DNA from: Bacteroidota bacterium
Lineage (GTDB): Bacteria > Bacteroidota > Ignavibacteria > Kapaibacteriales > UBA2268
Assembly (NCBI GenBank): GCA_024280675.1
Contig: JAJRPT010000072.1
Coordinates: 1-7,171, forward strand
Length of the DNA stretch: 7,171 nucleotides
Reading direction: 5' to 3'
This document shows, in pieces, positions 1 to 6,541 of this stretch (its first letter is position 1; each line of letters opens with the position of its first letter). A program made the position numbers and the translations under genes. Below the pieces are notes generated by a model. That model made no database searches. It had not been told where the DNA came from and was given only the letters and a program-made list of their open reading frames with translations.

Positions 1-484
1 GGTAAATCTATATGGCACAAGCGACGAGCTTAATTCAGTAATTGGTCTTGCCGTTGCAAGCTATCCCCAAAAAGAATTGCAAGAAGATTTAATAATTTTG
101 CAAAATTTACTTTTCAATCTTGGTTCAGACCTTTCGACTCCAATGGACTCGTCCTCTAAAATGAAAATTCCAAGAATTGGTCTGGGAGATATTGATTGGC
201 TCGAGGGCAGAATTGATTTCTACACTTCTAAGCTCAAAGCTTTACGTAGTTTTATTCTGCCGGGCGGGACTATGTGTGCAGGTTTTCTTCATCTTGGGCG
301 ATCGGTTTGTCGTCGTGCCGAACGGCTTGGTGTTGAGTTGTCTAAAAAAGAAGATTTAGGGCTGTTTGTTCTTGTCTTTCTTAACCGGCTGAGTGATTTT
401 TTGTTCACAGTTGCTCGTTATGAGAATTCAAACTCTGCAAATGGAGATATAATCTGGGACAAAGAAACACTTAATATGGATTAG
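1..484 (+). CDS. PduO-type ATP:cob(I)alamin adenosyltransferase, 5'-truncated by the window edge
   Basis: This enzyme transfers the adenosyl group of ATP to cob(I)alamin, giving adenosylcobalamin, the cofactor of methylmalonyl-CoA mutase, class II ribonucleotide reductase and diol dehydratases. The first full codon is at base 2 and the frame is open to the edge; 160 residues are visible. Family signatures can be read directly: YGTSDELNS near visible residues 4-12, FILPGG at 84-89, GRSVCRRAER at 99-108 and LNRLSDFLFTVAR at 127-139. The PduO/MMAB family usually has about 180-190 residues, so roughly 25 are missing, including the N-terminal TKTGD-type ATP-binding loop. A TTG at 77 could be taken as a start, but conserved sequence continues upstream of it, so it is internal. 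The protein is cytosolic and acts as a trimer in characterised members. The next gene starts 84 bases downstream; no functional link to it is evident. Confidence 0.93.
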   Translation, partial: VNLYGTSDELNSVIGLAVASYPQKELQEDLIILQNLLFNLGSDLSTPMDSSSKMKIPRIGLGDIDWLEGRIDFYTSKLKALRSFILPGGTMCAGFLHLGRSVCRRAERLGVELSKKEDLGLFVLVFLNRLSDFLFTVARYENSNSANGDIIWDKETLNMD

Positions 485-568
485 ACTTCATTCACTTTTG
501 CTCTAAATATATTTTTTAAATAATAAATTCCTATATTCTCAAATCAAATACAAACATTTGGCAAATTG
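485..568. other. AT-rich intergenic gap between the adenosyltransferase and flavoprotein genes
   Basis: These 84 bases contain mostly A/T runs. I see no clear hairpin terminator, no strong Shine-Dalgarno site before ATG 569 and no convincing promoter pair. The gap is long enough for a promoter, but none can be called. Confidence 0.5.
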
Positions 569-2050
569 ATGAAAAAGTATGATTTATGTGTGATTGGTTC
601 TGGGCCGAGTGGCTATGCGGCTTGCATGAGAGCTTTGGATTTTGGAAAGAAAATAGCGCTTGTCGAAAGAGGAAAAGTTGGTGGAGCGGGGATTTGGAAT
701 GGTGCATTGTCCTCGAAGACACTCTGGGAATTGTCAATGAATTACCGCACCGCTCGCTCTCAAGACTTTGGCTATCATGTCTATGATGTTGGCATCACTT
801 GGTCGGACGTGATGAGCGAAATGAATTATGCAATGCACGAAAAATTCACACAACTGAAAACTCAAATCGACTATTACCAACGCAAAGGCGATATAAATTA
901 TTTTAATGCACACGCAAAACTCAAATCCAAGAATGAAATTGAGCTCAGAAGCGATGACGGCACGGTGGAAATAATTTGGGCTGACAACATTATTTTGGCA
1001 GTGGGTTCTTCGCCCCGGTATTTGCCAAATATTCCAATTGACGAAAAAACAATAGTAACATCGGACTCACTGATGACCTTTGAAGATTTCCCAAAGTCAA
1101 TGGTGATTGTTGGTGCGGGAGTGATTGGATCTGAGTTTGCCACAATATTCTCTAGTTTTGGCAGAACCAAAGTAAATATGATTGATAAACAAGACAAAAT
1201 ACTACCATTTGAAGACAGAGATTTAGCAGATATTGTGGCTAGTAATTTGCGAAATAGTGGTGTAAATATCCACTATGGCTCGGCATTAAAACGCATGGAA
1301 ATAATTGACGGAATGGTGGAATATGAAATTGAATACAAAGACGGGCGAAAGGAAATTTACACTGTTGAGAAAGCTTTGGTATCAGTTGGGCGGGTTGCAA
1401 ACACGGTCAATCTTGGGCTAGAGAACTTGGGTATTGAACTCAATGAAAGAGGATATTGCAAGGACATTGACACTCAGACATCTGTTCCAAATATTTATGC
1501 CGTGGGCGATTTCACAGCCGACATTGCACTTGTCAATGTTGGTGAGCTGGAGGGTCGCTATGCGGTGGAGCGAATATTCTCAACGCCAAAGAGCATGATA
1601 AACTACGATAATATTTCTACAATTATGTTCCTTGATCCAGCCATTGCTGGTGTTGGACTGAATGAAACAAAATGTCGCGCGATGGGAATAGCCTACAAAG
1701 TTGCGACCATGCAGTTTAAATTTGTCAATCGTGCCATTGCAATGCGTCGTACCGAGGGCTTTTTTAAAATCTTAGTCACCGATGATGATGAAATGCAAAT
1801 TATTGGGATGCGGGCTCTTGGCAAACACGCCTCTTCAACCATTGCAATTATTGCTCTGATGATTGATAAGAAAATATCAATTTCTGAGCTTGCTGAACTT
1901 ATTCACCCTCACCCATCAATTAACGAAGGGATTCAAGAATGTGCCCGGATGTTGTGTGGCAAATCAATTATTAAACCCGAGGTATTTAATATTGATTTAA
2001 TATGCTATAGGGTTAGCACAGATGGTAGAATTGAAAACTTGACTAATTGA
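569..2050 (+). CDS. Dihydrolipoamide dehydrogenase/SthA-like FAD-NAD(P) oxidoreductase lacking the redox disulfide
   Basis: This is a two-dinucleotide-binding flavoprotein of the class I pyridine nucleotide-disulfide oxidoreductase fold, 493 residues from ATG 569. An in-frame TTG at 566 directly precedes that ATG and is the less likely start; there is no clear Shine-Dalgarno site. Visible elements are the FAD-binding GSGPSG (10-15), the active-site helix GGAGIWNGALSSK (38-50), the NAD(P)-binding GAGVIG (182-187) followed by an acidic residue at the end of the next strand (VNMID, D206), the second FAD motif YAVGD (about 310-314), and the C-terminal HPHPSINE (446-453), which carries the His-Glu dyad. 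The two cysteines of GGTCLNVGCIPSK are replaced by Gly41 and Ala46, so lipoamide-type disulfide chemistry should not be possible. The family is otherwise clear. The aspartate favours NAD(H). The substrate is unknown; transhydrogenase, quinone reductase or diaphorase activity are options. There are no E1/E2 complex genes nearby. The tail after HPHPSINE is about 40 residues, rather long for the family. The stop overlaps the converging phosphatase gene by 8 bases. Confidence 0.9.
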   Translation: MKKYDLCVIGSGPSGYAACMRALDFGKKIALVERGKVGGAGIWNGALSSKTLWELSMNYRTARSQDFGYHVYDVGITWSDVMSEMNYAMHEKFTQLKTQIDYYQRKGDINYFNAHAKLKSKNEIELRSDDGTVEIIWADNIILAVGSSPRYLPNIPIDEKTIVTSDSLMTFEDFPKSMVIVGAGVIGSEFATIFSSFGRTKVNMIDKQDKILPFEDRDLADIVASNLRNSGVNIHYGSALKRMEIIDGMVEYEIEYKDGRKEIYTVEKALVSVGRVANTVNLGLENLGIELNERGYCKDIDTQTSVPNIYAVGDFTADIALVNVGELEGRYAVERIFSTPKSMINYDNISTIMFLDPAIAGVGLNETKCRAMGIAYKVATMQFKFVNRAIAMRRTEGFFKILVTDDDEMQIIGMRALGKHASSTIAIIALMIDKKISISELAELIHPHPSINEGIQECARMLCGKSIIKPEVFNIDLICYRVSTDGRIENLTN

Positions 2051-3722
2051 TTAGTTTCAAAGCGAAAGCACTTATATCGTCATAGGAATCTTCATTTTTT
2101 CCATGGATCTTTATTTCATTGTATAATTTATTAAGCAGTTGATTTATCGGGAGTTGCGAGTGCTTCTCTAAGAACTTGCCGAGCTTATTTATTCCGTATT
2201 CATTGTCATCATTTATTCCTGATTCGGTAACTCCATCGGTGTATGCTAGAATTATAGCATCCTTTTTTAAATGTATTTTCCGGCTTTCGTAATTAATATA
2301 TTCATCAATTAATCCGAGGATTAATCCGCCTTTATCTAATAATTTAATTTTATTATTTGATAAATATAATGGAGGATTATGCCCTGCATTAATGTATTCA
2401 AAAGTATTTTCTTTTGTATTTAAAATAGCAATAAAAGCTGTAACATATTTGTCAGAACTGGTGTTGTCAAATAATAATTTATTAATTTTATTTAACAGCT
2501 GTATTAAAGAATAATTATCTTGGGAAATAATGTGTAAAGCCGCTTGTAAGCTAGCCATAATAAGGGCTGCAGGCATTCCCTTGCCAGAAACATCTGCAAT
2601 AATAAAGAGTATTTTATTGTCACCAATATTAATAAAATCATAATAATCTCCACCAACAGAAGTTGAAGGATAAGAAAATCCATCAATCTGATAATCATTA
2701 ATAATGGGAGCTTGTTTTGGTAATAAATTAATTTGAATATTTTTTGCAATATCTAATTCTTTTTCATATTTCTTTTTCTCAATTAATTCGGTAATTAAAC
2801 GAGAATTGTCAAGTGATTTAACTGATAAATAAGAAATTGATGATATAAAATTAATGTCGTCTTTGCAATAGTCTTCCTTGTTTATTTTTTCTCCTATAAG
2901 CAGTACACCAGAGGTTTTCCCTTCACTTATCATGGGAAATATTAATTCAATTTTATTGTGAATTAAATATGTATTATTGTTTGTTTGCTTAGTATTAGTG
3001 ATTTTTTTAAGAGTAAATAAAGAATTAATTAATTCGTCAGGTATATTTAAATTAAATCTATTTATTAAATTAATATAATTATTATCGACAAGCAAATATA
3101 ATGAGAATTTAGAAACGCCAATTTGCCCCATTAAATTTAAACCCAAAACACGAATAATTTCTTCTTGTGAATTTAATCCAGATAAATCTTTACTTAACTC
3201 TAACAGTGTCTCTAAAATATGATTCTTTTGGTCAATAATATTTTTTTCTGATTTTAATTCTGTATGTATTATTGCGTTATTAAGAGCCATTTCGCCGATT
3301 TTGGAAAGAACATCAATATATTTAATTTCTAAATCTGTGAAGTCAGAATTATTATATTTATTGCCAAAAAGAATTAGTGCTATCACTTTATTCTTATTAT
3401 AAATTGGAAATGAGTAATTAATTCCAAGACTATTTATGTAATTATTTTCTACTGTAATAATTGCTTTTTGGGATGATAATTCAAGAGTATTTAAATTAAT
3501 AATATTTAAATTAATATTAGATTTAATGTGTTTAAACTCGTCTTTATCAAAATAATAAATAGCATATTTACTTAAAAGAAATTTCCCCATCATAGCCAGA
3601 GACAAAGTCTTTAATATATAATTAATATCCTTGCTTTCGGTAAGTTTAGCACTTAAATCAAGCAAAGAATCTAAATTAATATTGGCAATATTTATTTGTT
3701 TATTTATAATTTCTTTTTCCAA
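2043..3722 (-). CDS. Tandem-GAF PP2C/SpoIIE-type serine/threonine phosphatase (RsbU-like)
   Basis: This is a predicted cytosolic signalling phosphatase of 559 residues from a TTG start. Members of this family dephosphorylate STAS-domain anti-anti-sigma proteins in partner-switching cascades; the substrate here is unknown. The N-terminal part has two GAF-like sensory domains, about residues 15-150 and 170-310. Each opens with similar sequence (LLDLSAKL and LLELSKDL, later MMGKF/LMGQI and LSKYAIY/VSKFSLY), indicating an internal duplication. A linker helix rich in Lys and Glu leads to the PP2C domain (about 320-559). There AKNIQINLLP, VGGDYYD (D359), ADVSGKG (D377), INAGHNPP, YTDGVTE (D496) and SYDDIS (D548/D549) supply the expected metal-binding acids, so it looks active. 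No transmembrane segment is seen. The start: an ATG at 3785 is in frame, but its first 21 codons merely shadow the conserved end of yggS. TTG 3722 has GGGAG eight bases upstream and gives a 23-base overlap with yggS. The gene is very AT-rich and full of Ile, Asn and Lys. Confidence 0.9.
   Translation of the reverse strand: MEKEIINKQINIANINLDSLLDLSAKLTESKDINYILKTLSLAMMGKFLLSKYAIYYFDKDEFKHIKSNINLNIINLNTLELSSQKAIITVENNYINSLGINYSFPIYNKNKVIALILFGNKYNNSDFTDLEIKYIDVLSKIGEMALNNAIIHTELKSEKNIIDQKNHILETLLELSKDLSGLNSQEEIIRVLGLNLMGQIGVSKFSLYLLVDNNYINLINRFNLNIPDELINSLFTLKKITNTKQTNNNTYLIHNKIELIFPMISEGKTSGVLLIGEKINKEDYCKDDINFISSISYLSVKSLDNSRLITELIEKKKYEKELDIAKNIQINLLPKQAPIINDYQIDGFSYPSTSVGGDYYDFINIGDNKILFIIADVSGKGMPAALIMASLQAALHIISQDNYSLIQLLNKINKLLFDNTSSDKYVTAFIAILNTKENTFEYINAGHNPPLYLSNNKIKLLDKGGLILGLIDEYINYESRKIHLKKDAIILAYTDGVTESGINDDNEYGINKLGKFLEKHSQLPINQLLNKLYNEIKIHGKNEDSYDDISAFALKLIN
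3488..3516. repeat. Short tandem direct repeat (14-base unit, period 15) inside the phosphatase gene
   Basis: TATTTAAATTAATA occurs at 3488-3501 and again at 3503-3516. The period is a multiple of three and encodes the repeated peptide INLN in the first GAF domain, so the frame is kept. It is most simply a small slippage duplication in AT-rich coding sequence. Confidence 0.7.
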
Positions 3723-4410
3723 ATATATCGCTCCCAACCCGCACCATTGTTGAGCCACAGGCGATTGCAGTTTTATAATCTGCACTCATACCCATCGACA
3801 ATTCACTCATTTTCATAGACACTTTATTGCTAATAAAATCACGAATTTCTTTCAATAATAAAAACTCCTTTTCATCCTCTTTTTCCGAATTATACACCGA
3901 TGCAATTGTCATAAAACCACATAAATTAATATTATTTATTTTAATAAAATCATTTATTAAATACTCTATTTTATCTGGATTAAAACCAAATTTAGATTCT
4001 TCATTTGAAGTATTAATTTGCAATAAAATATTAATTTTATCTCTTCCACTTTTCTCCACTTGTTTAGAGATTTCTTTTGCCAAGGAAATTGAATCCACAG
4101 AATGAATCACGGAAACAAATGGCACAATATATTTTGCTTTATTCCGTTGAAGATGCCCCACATAATGCCACTGGGGTTGATTATAAGCATGATCATTAAA
4201 ATAAGAATATTTAGATTTCAACTCTTGTGCGTAACTTTCGCCCAACAAATCCATGCCCAATTTGCACACTTCATAAAGCATTTCTACAGGCTTAGTTTTT
4301 GAGACTGGAATTAATTTAACACTGCCTTTTTCTCGTCCAAACTCTTGCTCTAATTTCTCAATACTATTTTTAATTATTAAAAAATTATTAAATATTTTTT
4401 CGTAATTCAT
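3700..4410 (-). CDS. yggS: YggS/PLPBP family pyridoxal-phosphate-binding homeostasis protein
   Basis: This is a cytosolic PLP carrier or homeostasis protein with an alanine-racemase-like TIM-barrel fold. Family members bind PLP on a lysine and influence vitamin B6 and amino/keto acid balance; racemase activity is not established. The 236 residues match the usual length of about 220-240. Visible motifs are LIPVSKTKP with PLP lysine K38, LGESYAQE (56-63), WHYVGHLQRNK (81-91), HSVDS (103-107), QINTSNEESKFGF (131-143), CGFMTI (164-169) and the phosphate-binding region LSMGMSADY (204-212) with GST (219-221), ending in IFGKR. All key positions are present. ATG 4410 begins one base after the peptidase stop (4414-4412), with only an A-rich stretch as a possible ribosome site, so translational coupling or reinitiation is likely. 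The last eight codons are overlapped by the downstream phosphatase gene. Codon use is strongly AT-biased, like that phosphatase. Confidence 0.95.
   Translation of the reverse strand: MNYEKIFNNFLIIKNSIEKLEQEFGREKGSVKLIPVSKTKPVEMLYEVCKLGMDLLGESYAQELKSKYSYFNDHAYNQPQWHYVGHLQRNKAKYIVPFVSVIHSVDSISLAKEISKQVEKSGRDKINILLQINTSNEESKFGFNPDKIEYLINDFIKINNINLCGFMTIASVYNSEKEDEKEFLLLKEIRDFISNKVSMKMSELSMGMSADYKTAIACGSTMVRVGSDIFGKRNYK
3731..3735 (-). promoter_or_regulatory. Shine-Dalgarno site deciding the TTG start of the phosphatase
   Basis: The minus strand reads GGGAG, then eight bases, then TTG at 3722. The site lies inside the last codons of yggS, so translation of the phosphatase is probably coupled to that of yggS. 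It favours TTG 3722 over the in-frame ATG at 3785, GTG at 3758 and TTG at 3737, none of which has a comparable site. GGGAG is an incomplete match to AGGAGG, and FCB bacteria often use weak or no SD sites, so support is moderate. Confidence 0.5.
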
Positions 4411-4411
4411 T

Positions 4412-6388
4412 TTATCTTTTTATTTGAAAAGTTTCATTAATTATTGTGCCATTTATCTTTGCATTTAAAATATAGGTTCCGCTATTTAAAGAACTGATAT
4501 TTATTTCTTTTTTATAATTTAAATACTGATTTATTACTTCATGACCATTTATATCATAAACCCTCACAGAGCCACTTATACCTTGCTCTGTTGCAATTAT
4601 TAATTTATTATTTGCAGGGTTTGGGTATATTAATAATTCAATATTATCATATTTTACTGGAGAATAATTAACTATATTTTTAATTTCAGCAAGGACAAGC
4701 GAATTCTCACCAAAAACAATTCTAATAGATTTATTATTTTCGCTTATTTCATCTTCAATCGTTAATTTTATTTCTTCATTTAATTTAAAATTAATTTCTT
4801 TCCATTCATTTCCTGTTGTCCTGTATTCCAGAGTTAAATTTAAATCGCTTTCAAACCCCCATGACTCGTCTTGAGATTGATTTATAATAATTTCAGTTTC
4901 TCCATTATCCCCAATTTTAGGAAATATCTCGACATCTAACCACAGCCAACCCTTGCCAAACACCCACATATCAAAAAATGTAACTAGCTCTTCTTTCTTT
5001 TCATTACCAATATTATTTAGGAAAGCATTCGCTAAATCCAAGCTAGTCGCATTCCCATATTTATGTTTATTTAAATAGGATTTAATTGAATTAAAAAACA
5101 CCTCATCGCCCAACTTTTCCCTCAACATTGCCAGAACAAGCCCGCCCTTGTTATAAATTGTTTGAGGGTAATTCGATGCTTTTTCCCTGTCGAAATTGTA
5201 CAAAGGCTCCACCCCATCTGAGACGGAATTAGTCTTAATATATATATTTGACTTACTTTTCAAGAACTCGTAATAGGCATCTTTCCCGTATTTATGTTCG
5301 GTATAAAGTGCGTCGCAAAACACTGCAAAACCCTCATTGAGCCAAGCATCACGGAAATCCAAACAGGTCACCATATTGCCAAACCACTGGTGTGCCGTCT
5401 CGTGGGCAATGACCGATTCTGTGCGAGTCGAGGCGGGGGAATTAGCCACCAATGACGCAGGGAATGACACCATAGTCTGGTGTTCCATTGCGCCAATTTT
5501 CGTCAGAACATAGCCCATTCGCTCAAATGGAAAAGGCACAAAAATTGAATCGAAGAATGCGAGCATGTCGGGAAGCTTAGCAAATGCAGTCTTGCTCTTT
5601 TGGATTAAATGATCGGGTGAATAAATTGAAATATCATAATTCTTCTCAGCAAATGCTTCAAGTTTTATCTCTTGATATGGGCCAATTGCAAACATTGCCA
5701 AATAGCTTGACATTGGGTAATTATGCTCCCACGATATTGTTTTGGAAGCCTCAGTTTCATTTCTGCTAATCTCTAATCCATTGGAAACAAATTCATATTC
5801 TTTTGGAATTACCACATTAATTCTAAAAAGAGCTTTGTCCGAAGGGTGGTCGTAACAAGCTAGCCAATGCCTTGTTGTCGAAACATAGTTGTTTAGAAAC
5901 CCAACGCCCATAGCGTATAAATATTGAGATTCAGAGTGAACACCACCCCAAGAACCGGCTCCAACTTCGTCTGTCATAGTTCCTGAATAATAAATATCCA
6001 CAGCTGAAAAAGTGCTAGCCCCAACTCTTTCAACTGCAAAGACCGAGGTGCCATCTTCTGGATTGCCAAGCAAAGCAAAATCAGCCGCTTGACCATCAAA
6101 GAAAAGCGAATCAACAGCCAAATCCTGCAAATGAAAATAAAATAAGGCATCTGGATTGTCTTGCGTCCAGCTTAAGCTAACCCTCGAAAGCCCGCTCATT
6201 ACCGGACTCGGCGCTTCACTCAAATCCAAATACACATCATAGGAAATCACGTCAAAGTCCTGCGGAGATGGATCTTCTGGATTAGGAACTCCACCCTTGT
6301 TTTCGCCCATAATTCCAATATCCTCAGCATAAGAATCAGAGAATAACAAAGAAAAAAAGAGAACCGTGACAACAATTTTAAATAACAT
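4412..6388 (-). CDS. Secreted M1-family zinc metallopeptidase with T9SS type A sorting domain
   Basis: This is an extracellular or surface aminopeptidase-like enzyme of 658 residues. A signal peptide is visible (Lys4, hydrophobic 5-17, probable cleavage after SYA-21). An N-terminal beta-rich M1 domain (about 45-250) is followed by the thermolysin-like catalytic domain. It has GAMEH (299-303) at the GxMEN substrate-recognition motif, the zinc site HETAH (329-333) with the third ligand E352 in WLNEGFA exactly 18 residues later, and the likely transition-state tyrosine Y412 in IYNKGG. The long helical domain IV of PepN-type enzymes is absent. After about residue 490 comes a short beta-type segment, then a C-terminal T9SS type A domain from about 586 (IYPNPANNKLII, VYDINGHEV, SSLNSGTYIL, final KR). 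This predicts export by Sec, then by the type IX system with removal of the tail and attachment at the surface. The start ATG has AAGGGA just upstream. GC content drops sharply near base 5100 (about residue 430). The gene heads the cluster with yggS and the phosphatase. Confidence 0.95.
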   Translation of the reverse strand: MLFKIVVTVLFFSLLFSDSYAEDIGIMGENKGGVPNPEDPSPQDFDVISYDVYLDLSEAPSPVMSGLSRVSLSWTQDNPDALFYFHLQDLAVDSLFFDGQAADFALLGNPEDGTSVFAVERVGASTFSAVDIYYSGTMTDEVGAGSWGGVHSESQYLYAMGVGFLNNYVSTTRHWLACYDHPSDKALFRINVVIPKEYEFVSNGLEISRNETEASKTISWEHNYPMSSYLAMFAIGPYQEIKLEAFAEKNYDISIYSPDHLIQKSKTAFAKLPDMLAFFDSIFVPFPFERMGYVLTKIGAMEHQTMVSFPASLVANSPASTRTESVIAHETAHQWFGNMVTCLDFRDAWLNEGFAVFCDALYTEHKYGKDAYYEFLKSKSNIYIKTNSVSDGVEPLYNFDREKASNYPQTIYNKGGLVLAMLREKLGDEVFFNSIKSYLNKHKYGNATSLDLANAFLNNIGNEKKEELVTFFDMWVFGKGWLWLDVEIFPKIGDNGETEIIINQSQDESWGFESDLNLTLEYRTTGNEWKEINFKLNEEIKLTIEDEISENNKSIRIVFGENSLVLAEIKNIVNYSPVKYDNIELLIYPNPANNKLIIATEQGISGSVRVYDINGHEVINQYLNYKKEINISSLNSGTYILNAKINGTIINETFQIKR

Positions 6389-6392
6389 TTCA

Positions 6393-6398
6393 TCCCTT
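6393..6398 (-). promoter_or_regulatory. Shine-Dalgarno-like site of the M1 peptidase gene
   Basis: The minus strand reads AAGGGA, four bases, then ATG at 6388. It supports that ATG, which also places a good signal peptide at the very N-terminus. An overlapping ATG three to five bases upstream is out of frame. Confidence 0.5.
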
Positions 6399-6473
6399 CT
6401 GCAATAATTAATTAGCAGAAAATAATGAACAGTTGATTAAAATCAAAGTTTACATCTGAGAAATACGTCTTAT

Positions 6474-6479
6474 ATTATA
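6474..6479 (-). promoter_or_regulatory. Possible -10 element upstream of the M1 peptidase gene
   Basis: The minus strand carries a perfect TATAAT about 85 bases before the peptidase ATG, in the only gap between it and the upstream envelope-protein gene. I see no convincing -35 TTGACA at 16-18 bases, nor the Bacteroidota TTTG / TAnnTTTG pair. AT-rich DNA yields TATAAT by chance, so this is a weak call; it is the best candidate for a promoter driving the peptidase-yggS-phosphatase cluster. Confidence 0.25.
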
Positions 6480-6506
6480 GTTTAGAAAAACGCCGTATGT
6501 GATTAT

Positions 6507-6534
6507 GGCACTATGTGTGTTGTGAAGCAGTGCC
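6507..6534 (-). terminator. Inverted repeat after the partial envelope-protein gene; weak terminator candidate
   Basis: GGCACT and AGTGCC form a perfect 6-base-pair stem with a 16-base loop, starting 8 bases past the stop of the upstream minus-strand gene. The large loop and lack of an adjacent T-run make it atypical. A T-run on the minus strand (6490-6486) follows 16 bases later, and the distal arm could instead pair weakly (GTGCC with GGCGT, two wobbles) right before that run. It could be a terminator, an mRNA 3'-end stabiliser or chance. The rest of the 6389-6541 gap shows no gene. Confidence 0.3.
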
Positions 6535-6541
6535 GGAGGCC

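Noticed and set aside
77..484. TTG at 77 as the start of the adenosyltransferase
   Set aside because: The same frame upstream encodes the family motif YGTSDELNS, so the gene continues past the left edge.
531..1197. Minus-strand open frames at 531-737 and 898-1197
   Set aside because: They lie opposite the well-supported flavoprotein gene and show no family motif; they are frame shadows.
569..2050. Naming the flavoprotein lpdA or sthA
   Set aside because: Both redox cysteines are absent and no 2-oxoacid dehydrogenase genes are adjacent, so neither function can be assigned.
3700..3785. A programmed frameshift or fusion joining YggS to the phosphatase
   Set aside because: YggS ends at its usual IFGKR-type terminus and the phosphatase has its own SD-like site and start; no slippery sequence with a structure is evident, so a simple gene overlap is enough.
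3827..4302. Plus-strand open frames opposite yggS
   Set aside because: yggS has every family motif on the minus strand; the antisense frames have low-complexity hydrophobic content and no recognisable domain.
2300..5100. Repeated AATTAAT-like strings as operator sites or a repeat array
   Set aside because: They follow from AT-biased coding of Ile, Asn, Leu and Lys, have no regular spacing, and sit inside intact frames.
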